DNA of 64,000 bases from Pseudomonas vanderleydeniana. GTDB taxonomy: Bacteria; Pseudomonadota; Gammaproteobacteria; Pseudomonadales; Pseudomonadaceae. Under the pieces are notes generated by a model that searched no databases, was not told where the DNA came from, and worked only from the letters and a program-made list of their open reading frames with translations. The translations under genes and the position numbers were made by a program. Of the stretch, positions 40,849 to 50,133 are shown in pieces. Position 1 is the first letter of the stretch, and each line of letters opens with the position of its first letter. The DNA is taken from positions 6,384,501 through 6,448,500 of the forward strand of contig NZ_CP077093.1 in assembly GCF_014268755.2 (NCBI RefSeq), written 5' to 3'.

Positions 40849-43014
40849 ATGCCTGCACCCGCGTTTTCCCGTTCGACGCGCGCTTCCCAGCGCGGCATGG
40901 CCGCTACCCTGATGATCCTGTTCGTCGGCATGGCCCTGAGCGTCACCGCGCTGAGCATGATGTACGGCATCGGCGGCGCCCAGCAGCAACAGATGGCGGC
41001 CCACGCCGCCTCGCCAGCGGAGTCGCGGGTCTGGAGTGGCGTGGAATGGGTGCGTCTGTACCTGCAGGGGCAACTGACCCAGGACAGCACCCTGGCCAAT
41101 GTCACCGTCGGCAACCTGCCGATCAGCGACCCCAAGCTCACGGCCCAGATCAACTCCAAGGTTCCCAGTGGCGGCAGTACCCTGGTCACAGCGACCATCA
41201 CCGCCAAGAGCAACCTCGCCTCCAACACCCTGCAGGTAGTCTATGTGCTGACCCCGGCCAGCACCACGGCGCCAACGACGGGCGGCCCGCTGCCACCGGC
41301 GCTGCAGTTCAACGGTGACTTCAGCTATACCGGTGGCAGCCTGTCGATCACCAACGGCACGACCCTGGCAAACATCGTCGTCAACGGCATATTGAGCATC
41401 TCGAGCGGTTCCAAGGCCTATGTCTCCGGGTGCGCCAAGGGTGGTATCACCCTCAGCGGCGGAGGCATCGCGGACAACGCGACATTGAATACCGAGGGGA
41501 CATTCAAGCTGAGCTCAAGCAGCACACCGGTCAATCTGACGGTGGGCGCCAAGTCCATCAACATCCAGCAATCGGGCGGCAGCTACGTGGCGATCCAGGC
41601 CGGTGCCTTCAAGGCCAACGTGCTGTCGGGCAGCTCGACCATCGGTACCGCGCTGGCCGGCGGCACGAAGAACAGCGACAACTCGATCACCGCCGCCAGC
41701 ACCGGCACCGCGCTGATCACCCTGACCTCCGGCGCGATCTACACCCTTGACCTGAGCAAGGCCACGCGGTCGGCGGGGGCGATCAGCACCAGCGGTGCGC
41801 AACTGATCTCCGGCACCGGCACCCTGCCCGCCAGCATCTCGTTGAGCTACAACTCGATCTATGGAGGAGACGTCATCTTCCAGACCGGCACCGTCGGCAC
41901 CTTCTGGGGCGATGCCCTGACAATGCAGGGTTTCAGCGGTACCTACAACCTGCTCAAGGCCAACAGCGATGTCTCGATCCTCACCGCCAACGTCGGCAAG
42001 TTCCAGGGTGGCGGCAACCTCAAGGTGACGCAATGGAACACGCCGACGTTCAGCACCGCCAGCCAGATCGCCGGCAGGGTGCTCAACCAGGACGGCACGG
42101 TCTACACCGGCAACACCATCGCCAACCTGACACCGAACGTCGCCGGTGCCTCACCCGGCCTGCCCGGCGTGCCGTACTGCAACATCACCGCCACGGCAGT
42201 GGATGTGGCGCCGCTGAAAAGCCAGGCCAACTACGTGTTCTCGTTCTCCGGGAACACCCCGATGCTGACCATCCAGAACGTCAAGACCGCCGCGGGCACC
42301 ACGGTTTCCGCCGGCCCCTACAACCTGGCGACCACCGACCTGCGTACCCTGCTGGGCAGCAACTTCATGATCTGCAACTACGGCAACAGCACCTGCGGCA
42401 ACGGTGCGACGCCAGGCAACGGCTGGAACCTGACCGGCATCACCGCATTCCCGCCCGGGGTGTTGTGGTTCGACGGCAGCGTGACCTTCAACGGCGTGCA
42501 GAGCATGAGTCGCCTGACCAACACCGTGCTGACCACCGGTGACGTGACCCTGACCAGCAGCGGCATGGTGCCGCTGTACTCGCCGAACTTCTCCGGCTAC
42601 TCGAACCTGTGCACAGGCTCGTTCTACCCGACCAACCTGTGCAACAAGAGCGCCACGCCACCGGCCCTGGCCACCTGGACCGACTCGTCCAACGTGACCC
42701 ACAGCGGCCTGCCGATCGGCAACATCGCGATCGAGGCCAACGGTGGCCTGTCCACCAGCGGCTGGACGCTCTACGGCAACGTGATCCTCGGCGGCCTGGT
42801 CAGCACCTCGGGGGCCACCACCAACATCAAGGGCTCGCTCACCACCGGCAACAACAGCCCCAGCCCGACCACCATTTCCCAGGGTGGCATCGCCATCGAC
42901 GTTTCGTCGGTGACCAGTGACCAGACCATCACCAACCCGTCGACACCCGGCACGGGCAGCGGCGGCACCTCGACCCAGGCGACGACCCGGGTGCGCTGGG
43001 TGCGGGCGTATTGA
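40849..43014 (+). CDS. Very large PilX-like minor pilin/surface protein
   Basis: 721 residues, whereas PilX proteins are usually about 170-200. The N terminus QRGMAATLMILFVGMALSV is a PilX/GspK-type leader and helix without Glu5. From about residue 100 on, the sequence is rich in Ser, Thr, Gly and Asn with short repeated beta-like segments and few charges, resembling a beta-solenoid or adhesin body. No PilY1 gene follows, so this extended protein may serve as the tip or adhesive component. The ATG at 40849 gives the leader. The long open frame upstream is not coding. Confidence 0.8.
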   Translation: MPAPAFSRSTRASQRGMAATLMILFVGMALSVTALSMMYGIGGAQQQQMAAHAASPAESRVWSGVEWVRLYLQGQLTQDSTLANVTVGNLPISDPKLTAQINSKVPSGGSTLVTATITAKSNLASNTLQVVYVLTPASTTAPTTGGPLPPALQFNGDFSYTGGSLSITNGTTLANIVVNGILSISSGSKAYVSGCAKGGITLSGGGIADNATLNTEGTFKLSSSSTPVNLTVGAKSINIQQSGGSYVAIQAGAFKANVLSGSSTIGTALAGGTKNSDNSITAASTGTALITLTSGAIYTLDLSKATRSAGAISTSGAQLISGTGTLPASISLSYNSIYGGDVIFQTGTVGTFWGDALTMQGFSGTYNLLKANSDVSILTANVGKFQGGGNLKVTQWNTPTFSTASQIAGRVLNQDGTVYTGNTIANLTPNVAGASPGLPGVPYCNITATAVDVAPLKSQANYVFSFSGNTPMLTIQNVKTAAGTTVSAGPYNLATTDLRTLLGSNFMICNYGNSTCGNGATPGNGWNLTGITAFPPGVLWFDGSVTFNGVQSMSRLTNTVLTTGDVTLTSSGMVPLYSPNFSGYSNLCTGSFYPTNLCNKSATPPALATWTDSSNVTHSGLPIGNIAIEANGGLSTSGWTLYGNVILGGLVSTSGATTNIKGSLTTGNNSPSPTTISQGGIAIDVSSVTSDQTITNPSTPGTGSGGTSTQATTRVRWVRAY

Positions 43015-43044
43015 CAAACCCCGAGCGCCTCCCCGCCCTACTCT

Positions 43045-43151
43045 GATCGTTCCCACGCTCCGCGTGGGAATGCAGCCCCTGACGCTCCGCGTCACCAGAG
43101 CGGACGCCGAGCGGCCTGGGAGGCGTTCCCACGCGGAGCGTGGGAACGATC
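43045..43151. repeat. REP-like composite palindrome (GATCGTTCCCACGC family)
   Basis: Ends are GATCGTTCCCACGCTCCGCG and its reverse complement, with inner palindromes in the CTCCGCGTCAC part. Same family as 9167, 9561 and 53176. Confidence 0.85.
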
Positions 43152-43256
43152 AGTGGCAAGGGATCAGTTCTGCCAGAGGGGCTTGCCGAAGAAAGTCAGG
43201 GGGCGGTCCCACGCCAGCTGCGACCAGACCGGATCTAACTGAGTGCTAGCGTACTG
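43152..43256 (-). pseudogene. Decayed copy of the 3' end of the dienelactone hydrolase gene
   Basis: From AGTGGCAAGGGATCAGTTCT onward this segment matches 43433-43537, i.e. the 3' flank and last ~90 bp of the hydrolase gene, at a constant offset of 281 bp with scattered substitutions. It keeps the reverse complement of the C-terminal codons (for example TTCTGCCAGAGG) but is disrupted toward its end. Confidence 0.8.
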
Positions 43257-43414
43257 ACACCCCCAGAACACTTCCCCACCCTACACCGATCGTTCCCACG
43301 CTCCGCGTGGGAATGCAGCCCCTGACGCTCCGCGTCACCAGAACGGATCTAACTGAGTGCCAGCGTACTGACACCCCCAGAACACTTCCCCACCCTACAC
43401 CGATCGTTCCCACG
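43231..43414. repeat. 114-bp step duplication joining a gene remnant and a REP end
   Basis: The 70-bp segment starting GGATCTAACTGAGTGC occurs at 43231-43300 and again at 43345-43414, differing at one position (T/C). The second copy is followed by a reduced 31-bp hairpin GATCGTTCCCACGCTGAGCG... (43402-43432). Confidence 0.85.
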
Positions 43415-43444
43415 CTGAGCGTGGGAACGATCAGTGGCAAGGGA

Positions 43445-44152
43445 TCAGTTCTGCCAGAGGGTCTTGCCGAAGAATGTCAGGGTGCGGTCCCAGGCCAACT
43501 GCGACCAGACCGGGTCGAACTGGGTGCCGGCGATACGACCCGTGCCCACGGCCGTTTCGTTGGCGAAGGCATGGTGCGCCAGGTAGCGGTGGAAGGTCGC
43601 ATCGACGCCGGCCTCATGCAGCTTGGCCTCCAGCGCATCGACGGTTTCGATCGCGAAGAACAGGTCCTGGGTGCCCCAGTGGCCGAGCAGCGGCGCCTTG
43701 ATCGCCGAGGCGTCGAGGTACTCCAGCGGTGGAAAACCGTACCAGACCACGCCGGCCGTCAGTTCCGGAATCGCGTTGAGCGACAGCAGGGTCAGTGCAC
43801 CGCCCATGCAGAAACCGGTCACGCCGATGTTCTTCGTGTAGCCACCCAGGTACTGCACGGCACCGCGAATGTCCTGGGCAACCGCTTCGGCGAAATCGAG
43901 CTTGCTCATCAGGTGATGGGCTTCTTCCTCTTCCACCGTGGACTCGCCACGGTACAGGTCCGGCACCAGTGCCAGGTACCCGCTGGCCGCCAGACGATCA
44001 GCCACGCCACGGATCTGGTCGTTGAGGCCCCACCACTCCTGGATGACCACGATGGCCGGGGCGCCTTCCAGCTTGGCCGGGCGGGCCAGGTAGCCGCTGA
44101 CTTCGCGACCGTCCGGACGTTTGAAACTGACCAGGTTGTTTGCTTGCGTCAT
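43445..44152 (-). CDS. Dienelactone hydrolase family protein
   Basis: Alpha/beta hydrolase of 235 residues. The nucleophile elbow GFCMGG carries the family cysteine. The strand QEWWGLNDQI (Glu), an Asp in GTQDLFF and a His in LAHHAFAN complete the pattern of dienelactone hydrolase. Many relatives have general esterase roles, so the substrate is unknown; no chlorocatechol genes are near. It is monocistronic, flanked by repeats at its 3' end. A truncated copy of its own 3' end lies 281 bp further downstream. Confidence 0.9.
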   Translation of the reverse strand: MTQANNLVSFKRPDGREVSGYLARPAKLEGAPAIVVIQEWWGLNDQIRGVADRLAASGYLALVPDLYRGESTVEEEEAHHLMSKLDFAEAVAQDIRGAVQYLGGYTKNIGVTGFCMGGALTLLSLNAIPELTAGVVWYGFPPLEYLDASAIKAPLLGHWGTQDLFFAIETVDALEAKLHEAGVDATFHRYLAHHAFANETAVGTGRIAGTQFDPVWSQLAWDRTLTFFGKTLWQN

Positions 44153-44257
44153 GGGCTCGTCACCTCGAATCGGATTGAATGGAATCGGACCCGATTAAAG
44201 CTCCATGCCCTGGCCTTGGCGAGCACTATTTGAACGAAGACCCTCCCCTCCAGCCCC

Positions 44258-45913
44258 TTACTTCAGCTCGAACACCAGGCAGGGATTGCCGTTGAAGCGC
44301 CCTTCGAACGCCGGCTCCGCCTTCTCCAGCGAGGTGCCCACCAGCAGGCCACTCTCCTTGCGCGACAGGATCACCCAGGCCGGACGTGGCAGCGAGTCCA
44401 GGCTGGCGGCATCCTTGCCGGCGATGAACAGCGGCTTCTCGTCGTGATCCAGGTTCATCATGTAGCGGACCGCCCAGGTATCCTGCCCCAGGTTGAGGAA
44501 CACCAGCGGACCCGGGTTCGCCGCACGCAGGTGCTCCACCGGGCCGACAAAGCCGCGGGTGTCGAACTCGAGGTCCTTGGCCGGCTCGACCACCTTCACC
44601 AGCAGCAACCACTGGGCCGCCAGGGCGATCAGGCTGAGCAGCACGAGGCGCCGCCCCGACCCGGCGGCTTTCCCCAGCCAGAGATAGGCCGCGATCACCT
44701 GCAGCACCAACAGCACGCCAACCAGCAGTGGCACCGACACCTGCGGCCAGAACCCATGCTTGAGCCAGGAGTGACGCAGGACAAACACCACGACTGTTCC
44801 GAGCCCCGGCAACAACGCCACCAGTGCGGTGTAGACACGCCGCACACCCACCAGCCAACCTTGCGCGTTCAGCAGCCCAAAGGCTGCCACTGCCGCAAAC
44901 ATCGGCACCATCGGCAGGATGTAGTAGGCACGCTTGAAGTGCGGGACCGACAAGCCCAGCAGGATCATCAGGCCACAGGCCCCCAGCCGCAGGACCAGTT
45001 GCACCTGGTCGTCGTGCCCACGCTGCGACCATTTGTGCCGTAGCGCGACCAGCGTTGCCAGCGCCAGCGGCACCACCGGGAAGTAGCGGTAGAGGCTGAG
45101 CTGGAAGTAGAAGAAGAACGGCTCGCCGCTTTCACCCAGGCGGCCACCGATCTGCATGGTGTAGACCTGCCGGGCGAAATCCTCGCCAGCCGTCAGGCGG
45201 GCCAGGCTCATCAGCCCCCACCAGCAGGCCGCCAGCAACAGCAGGCCGGCCACGCCGTAGCCCAACACCCGGCGCACGATCTGCAGCGTGTCGGCCCGCG
45301 ACCGGGAAACTCCCATCGCCCAGTAGACACAGGCCACGCCGCAGACCTCGATCAATCCCAAAGGCCCGCGAATGACAAAACCCAGCACGAACAACGTCAA
45401 CACCGCAGAGTGACGCAGCCTCGATCCCAATCGCTCGCCAGTGTGCAGCAGGTAGAAACAGGCCAGGCACAGCAGCGACGTCATCTGGTCCAGGCACACC
45501 GAACGGGACTTCTCGAGCAGTTGCGTCGTCAGCGCGGTGAGCAGCACGGTCAACAAGGCCCAGGTGCGACCGGACGGCGCCAGCAACCGGTAGACCATCG
45601 CCAGTACACCCGCCGAGGCCAGCGCCGTGGGCATGATATTGGCCAGGTGGTTCGGTGCACCGAACAGCCGGGCGAACAGGTAGCTCAGGAAGGTCGCGGT
45701 GCCCGGGTAGTCGGGATAGGGCTCGCCATAGGTCGTGGCGAAGAAGCCCGGGCCATGACGGTACATTTCCTCAAGGAACAACCACCAGCGCCCGTCGAAG
45801 CCCTGGGCCGTCTGGTCCCAGATTCCAAGGGTGAAGAGCAACAGGGCGATCAGGAAGATCGATAGCGATTCAAGGCCAAGGCGTTTTTCGTGAAGCATCG
45901 GTGTACGACTCAT
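44258..45913 (-). CDS. Membrane glycosyltransferase, ArnT-like (GT83/PMT superfamily)
   Basis: 551 residues with about a dozen membrane spans in the first 420 residues and a C-terminal periplasmic domain. Features of the ArnT/PMT group are the acidic first loop with WLFLEEMYRHGPGFF and PDYPGTATFLSYLFARLFG. Such enzymes transfer sugars from polyprenyl phosphate to lipid A or surface glycans. The donor and acceptor are unknown. Start uncertain: ATG at 45911-45913 or one five codons later; neither has a strong ribosome site. A second ArnT-like gene lies at 48070 on the other strand. Confidence 0.8.
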   Translation of the reverse strand: MSRTPMLHEKRLGLESLSIFLIALLLFTLGIWDQTAQGFDGRWWLFLEEMYRHGPGFFATTYGEPYPDYPGTATFLSYLFARLFGAPNHLANIMPTALASAGVLAMVYRLLAPSGRTWALLTVLLTALTTQLLEKSRSVCLDQMTSLLCLACFYLLHTGERLGSRLRHSAVLTLFVLGFVIRGPLGLIEVCGVACVYWAMGVSRSRADTLQIVRRVLGYGVAGLLLLAACWWGLMSLARLTAGEDFARQVYTMQIGGRLGESGEPFFFYFQLSLYRYFPVVPLALATLVALRHKWSQRGHDDQVQLVLRLGACGLMILLGLSVPHFKRAYYILPMVPMFAAVAAFGLLNAQGWLVGVRRVYTALVALLPGLGTVVVFVLRHSWLKHGFWPQVSVPLLVGVLLVLQVIAAYLWLGKAAGSGRRLVLLSLIALAAQWLLLVKVVEPAKDLEFDTRGFVGPVEHLRAANPGPLVFLNLGQDTWAVRYMMNLDHDEKPLFIAGKDAASLDSLPRPAWVILSRKESGLLVGTSLEKAEPAFEGRFNGNPCLVFELK

Positions 45914-46092
45914 CCGCAGCGACAGGGTGGGCGGGCAAACCCACATGGTGCCTTTCGTGGCACTGAATGCTCCCTGAACGAAGGCGCAGAAGCCGAGTGA
46001 CTGGGAATGCTTCTCGATAAAGAGCGCTGGGCTGTCCCCGGCTCCTGGCTCGCTCTATAGTCCCCCCTCAGTCCAAGGTAGGAGCCTACGCA

Positions 46093-47919
46093 GTGCACTC
46101 CAGAATCACTTCCCGCCCCCACTCCCTTCGTACCCTGACGCTCGCCCTGTCGCTGGCCCTGTTCAGCGTCTGCAGTCATGCCGCGCCTCTGCCCGATGCC
46201 CCGGAGATCGCCACGGGCTATCGCAGCGGCATGCTCACCCAACACGCCAGCAGGCATATGGCCGCCGCCGCCAACCCGCTGGCTGCCGAGGCCGGCCGGG
46301 AAATCCTGCGCCAGGGCGGCTCCGCCGTGGACGCCGCCATCGCGATGCAGGCCGTGCTGACGCTGGTCGAACCACAGGCCACCGGGATCGGCGGCGGTGC
46401 CTTCATCATGGTCTGGGACGGTAAGCAGGTGCACGCCTACGACGGCCGCGAAACCGCGCCGGCCGGCGCCAGCGAAAAGCTGTTCCTGAATGCCGATGGA
46501 ACGCCGATGGCCTTCACCCAGGCGCAGATCGGCGGCCGTTCGGTCGGCACGCCCGGTGTGATGCGTGCCCTGGAGCTGGCCCATCGCAGCAACGGTCGAC
46601 TGCCCTGGGCACAACTGTTCGAGCCGGCGATCCGCCTGGCCGAACAGGGTTTTCCGATTTCACCACGCCTGCACAAGCAGATTGCCGCCAGCCCGTTCCT
46701 GCCGAAGTCACCGGCCATGGCCGCCTACTTCCTGGACCCTGACGGTCGCCCGAAAGCAGTCGGCACGACGCTGAAGAACCCGGCACTGGCCGCCGTGCTC
46801 AAGCGCATCGCCAAGGAAGGCAGCGATGCCCTGTACAAAGGCCGCATCGCCGAAGAAATCGTCACAGCCGTCAATGGCAGCAGCAACCCCGGCAGCCTGT
46901 CGCTGGCCGACCTGCAGGGCTACCAGGCCAAGGAACGCACGCCGATCTGCTCCGACTACAAGCAATGGAAACTCTGCGGCATGCCACCGCCGTCGTCCGG
47001 CGCGATCGCCATCGCGCAGATCTTCGGCACCCTGCAGGCACTCGAAGCCCGCGACAAGCGCTGGGCGCTAGCGGCACTGCCGCCCCTGAAAACCGCGACG
47101 GCCGCCAGCCTGGAGCCTCGTCCCGAGGCCGTGCACCTGATCGCCGAAGCCGAGCGACTGGCCTACGCCGACCGTGGCCTGTACGTGGCCGACAGCGATT
47201 TCGTCCCGGTACCGGTGGCCGGCCTGATCGACCCCGCCTACCAGGCCGAACGGGCCCGGCTGATCGGCGAACGCAGCCTGGGCAAGGCCGAACCCGGGGT
47301 ACCGGCCGGCCTGACGGTCGCTCTCGCCCCGGATCGCTCGCCCATGCGCATCTCCACCTCGCAGATCGTTGCCGTGGATGACCAGGGTGGCGCCGTGTCC
47401 ATGACCACCACGGTGGAAAGCTCGTTCGGTTCGCACCTGATGGTCGAGGGTTTCATCCTCAACAACCAGTTGACCGACTTCTCCTTCATTCCCAGCGAGA
47501 ACGGCAAGCCGGTGGCCAACCGCGTCGAACCGGGCAAGCGCCCGCGCTCATCGATGGCCCCCACCCTGGTGTTCGACCGCCAGAACGGCGAGTTCCTCGG
47601 TACCGTCGGCTCGCCAGGTGGCTCGCAGATCATCGAGTATGTGGCCAAGACCCTGGTCGGCCTGCTGGACTGGAACCTCGATCCGCAAGCGGCGATCAAC
47701 CTGCCCAACTTCGGCAGCCGCAACGGCCCGACCGAACTGGAACCCGGTTTGTTCTCGGCAGCGCTGGTCGAAACCCTGAAGAAGCAGGGGCATGCGCTCA
47801 ACGAGCTGGAAATGACCAGCGGAACCCAGGCGATCATGCGGGTACGCGACGCTCAAGGGCGTAGCTCCTGGGCCGGTGGCGCCGATCCGCGGCGCGAAGG
47901 GGAAGCCCTGGGCGACTGA
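46093..47919 (+). CDS. ggt: Gamma-glutamyltransferase (glutathione hydrolase)
   Basis: Periplasmic enzyme that hydrolyses or transfers the gamma-glutamyl group of glutathione. The 608-residue precursor has a signal peptide (cleavage near SHA-AP, about residue 31). The autocatalytic cleavage site is Thr422, in ISTSQIVAVDDQGGAVSMT (in part), and separates the large and small subunits. The substrate-binding stretch PGKRPRSSMAPTLV and GSPGGSQI are intact. GTG start with GTAGGAG upstream. It lies between two ArnT-like genes without an evident functional link. Confidence 0.95.
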   Translation: MHSRITSRPHSLRTLTLALSLALFSVCSHAAPLPDAPEIATGYRSGMLTQHASRHMAAAANPLAAEAGREILRQGGSAVDAAIAMQAVLTLVEPQATGIGGGAFIMVWDGKQVHAYDGRETAPAGASEKLFLNADGTPMAFTQAQIGGRSVGTPGVMRALELAHRSNGRLPWAQLFEPAIRLAEQGFPISPRLHKQIAASPFLPKSPAMAAYFLDPDGRPKAVGTTLKNPALAAVLKRIAKEGSDALYKGRIAEEIVTAVNGSSNPGSLSLADLQGYQAKERTPICSDYKQWKLCGMPPPSSGAIAIAQIFGTLQALEARDKRWALAALPPLKTATAASLEPRPEAVHLIAEAERLAYADRGLYVADSDFVPVPVAGLIDPAYQAERARLIGERSLGKAEPGVPAGLTVALAPDRSPMRISTSQIVAVDDQGGAVSMTTTVESSFGSHLMVEGFILNNQLTDFSFIPSENGKPVANRVEPGKRPRSSMAPTLVFDRQNGEFLGTVGSPGGSQIIEYVAKTLVGLLDWNLDPQAAINLPNFGSRNGPTELEPGLFSAALVETLKKQGHALNELEMTSGTQAIMRVRDAQGRSSWAGGADPRREGEALGD

Positions 47920-48069
47920 CCCGGAGCATCGGTGGCGGGCTCGCTCGCCACCGCTCACCATCACCGCCCAATTGGCACACAGTCATTCACAATTTCTTAA
48001 GATCTTTCTCCGTATAGTGCCGGGTTATCTGCTTGCCCCAGGGCTGAGCTTCATTGCGCCGGTATTTCC

Positions 48070-49524
48070 ATGCGAACAACACGTCCCGTCCTCCTGCTGT
48101 TGCTGCTTGGCTGTCTCGTTTTCTTCTTTGCCCTCGGTAACCACGAGCTGCAAGGCTCCACCGAATCCCGGGTTGCCGGGATCGCCATGGAAATGCACCT
48201 GAACAACGACTGGATCACTCCACGCCTGCTGGGTGACCCGTTCCTGGAAAAACCCCCGCTGAGCCTCTGGCTCGACGCCACGGCGATCAAGCTGCTGGGC
48301 GGCACGCCGCTGGCGGTGCGGCTGGCCTCGGCGTTCGCCGGCCTGCTCACGGTGCTCGCACTCTACGGTTTCATGCGCAAGATCGGTCGGCCAACCCTGC
48401 TCGCCTGGGCCGCTGCCGCGATGCTGATGACCATGGCCAGCTACCTGGGCAACGCCCGCCAGGTCGGTGAAGATGCGATTCTCAGCCTCGGCGTGTCGCT
48501 GGCACTGTTCGCCTTCTTCCACGCCCATGAACAGCGCAAGCGCCAGGCCGGCACCCTCGGGGGCTGGCTGGTGTTCATGGTCGGCATCGCCATCGCGCCC
48601 CTGACCAAGGGCGTGCTGGGCCTGGCCCTGCCCGGCGTGGTGATTTTCTTCTACCTGGTCGGTGAAAGCCTGGCCGACAGGCGCTTCACCCTCGGCAGCT
48701 GGCTGCGCCCGGCACTGTTCACCCTGGCCGGGCTGATCCCGCTGCTGATCTGGCTGAAGCTGCTGTACGGGCAAGGCGGCTCGGATGCGGTCAGGGAAGT
48801 CCTGTGGGCCAACAGTGTCGGCCGCTTCAGTGGCTCCTTCACCGCCGCCGGCCACTACGAGCCCTTCTACTATTACTTCACCAAGTTGCCGGAGGCGTTC
48901 CTGCCGTGGAACCTGCTGGTCTACCTGGGCCTCTGGCACCTGCGCAAGGACCTGATGCGCAAGCGCCACCTGCTGTTTGCCAGCATCTGGCTGCTGGCGC
49001 AGTTCACCCTGCTGACCCTGGCCTCGAGCAAGCGCATGGTGTACATGGTGTCCATGGCTCCGGCCGCTGCCATCATCGCCGCCGAATACAGCGCGGTGAT
49101 TCTCGACTGGCTGCGCTGCCGCTCCGCCACGTCGACGTTCAGTCGCCAACTGGTCGACAAGCGCCGCCCCCTGGCCGCCGCGCTGCTGGCCATCGTGGTC
49201 TGTGGCTACCTGGTCGCCGCCTGGCGCGCGCCCCTGGCCGACCGTAACACCTCGTTCAAACCGGTGACCGACCAGGTCATCGCGCTGCAGGCCAGCGGCA
49301 AGCGGATCGCACTGTTCCAACCGGACGAACGCCTGGCCTCGACGGTGTTCTACACCCAGCGCCAACAGGATGTGGTGCAGACCCAGGAGCAACTGGATGC
49401 ATTCCTGCAGGCGTCGCCGGACAATGTCGCCGTGGCCCAGAACCAGGAACCCGATGCCTCGCACAAGGTCCTGGCTACCGTCACCATCGGCGGCAAGCGC
49501 ACCTACTACTTCTACACCCGCTAG
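48070..49524 (+). CDS. ArnT-like glycosyltransferase (GT83)
   Basis: 484 residues, multiple membrane spans. The typical N-terminal motif reads STESRVAGIAMEMHLNNDWITP, then DPFLEKPPLSLWLDATAIKL (both in parts), with the acidic residues that position the catalytic loop. A second conserved loop is KLPEAFLPWNLLVY. It is shorter than E. coli ArnT (550 residues) and matches the shorter Pseudomonas paralogues. Sugar and acceptor are not known. The ribosome site is weak. A strong terminator follows. Confidence 0.85.
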   Translation: MRTTRPVLLLLLLGCLVFFFALGNHELQGSTESRVAGIAMEMHLNNDWITPRLLGDPFLEKPPLSLWLDATAIKLLGGTPLAVRLASAFAGLLTVLALYGFMRKIGRPTLLAWAAAAMLMTMASYLGNARQVGEDAILSLGVSLALFAFFHAHEQRKRQAGTLGGWLVFMVGIAIAPLTKGVLGLALPGVVIFFYLVGESLADRRFTLGSWLRPALFTLAGLIPLLIWLKLLYGQGGSDAVREVLWANSVGRFSGSFTAAGHYEPFYYYFTKLPEAFLPWNLLVYLGLWHLRKDLMRKRHLLFASIWLLAQFTLLTLASSKRMVYMVSMAPAAAIIAAEYSAVILDWLRCRSATSTFSRQLVDKRRPLAAALLAIVVCGYLVAAWRAPLADRNTSFKPVTDQVIALQASGKRIALFQPDERLASTVFYTQRQQDVVQTQEQLDAFLQASPDNVAVAQNQEPDASHKVLATVTIGGKRTYYFYTR

Positions 49525-49621
49525 TGGCCTTTACGGTTTGTACGGTTAATTCGGATGCTCAAACCCTTGGGCCGAAGTTGACTAGGCGAATTAGCCACCC
49601 AGGCCACCAGGCTGCGGTCAT

Positions 49622-49655
49622 AAAAAAACGGCGCTTCAGGAGCGCCGTTTTTTTA
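49622..49655. terminator. Bidirectional rho-independent terminator
   Basis: AACGGCGCT-tcagg-AGCGCCGTT hairpin with A7 before and T7 after. It serves both the ArnT-like gene and the convergent lipoprotein gene. Confidence 0.92.
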
Positions 49656-49668
49656 TTGGGGCGGGTAC

Positions 49669-50004
49669 TTACTGAGCATTCTTCAGCTTGACCACGTCGC
49701 CGGACACCTTGGTGGTGTAGCCGGTCAGGACCCAGGCCCAGAACCAGTTTTCCTGGACCTGGGTATTGATCAGTGCGTCACCGCCCTTGGCCTGGATGGC
49801 TGCGGTCTGGGCACGAACGAAACGATCGTTCTGGCGGATCGGGATCACCCCGAACAGCAACATGCCGGTCGCGGTCGCTTCGCTGTGACCGATCACGGTG
49901 TACTGGTTGCTGTCCAACTGCCGGGTTTTCATCGCAGTGCCGGTGCAACCGCCCAGGGCCAGGGTGAACAGCAGGGAAGCTGCGATCTTGCTCGCGTATT
50001 TCAA
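49669..50004 (-). CDS. Small lipoprotein of unknown function
   Basis: 111 residues with a lipoprotein signal peptide, lipobox ALGGC (lipidated Cys20). The mature part contains GHSEATATGMLLFGVIPIRQNDRF (in part) and ends with a WFWAW aromatic cluster. The conserved pattern suggests a small compact domain, but I do not recognise a family with known function. Position 2 of the mature protein is Thr, so outer-membrane sorting is likely. Confidence 0.8.
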   Translation of the reverse strand: MKYASKIAASLLFTLALGGCTGTAMKTRQLDSNQYTVIGHSEATATGMLLFGVIPIRQNDRFVRAQTAAIQAKGGDALINTQVQENWFWAWVLTGYTTKVSGDVVKLKNAQ

Positions 50005-50133
50005 GGGATAACTCCATGGGAAAAACCCCGGGATTCATTTCCCAGGGGGCGCGTACTGTAAAGGGGATCGCGGCAAACTCAAATGCCTCATCGAGTGCCA
50101 TGAGGCTTGCGCCACAGAGTGCCCAACGTTTTC

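Noticed and set aside
48000..48030. CTTAAG-type word as a PmrA box upstream of the ArnT-like gene
   Set aside because: Only one half-site is recognisable and spacing to a second one does not fit.
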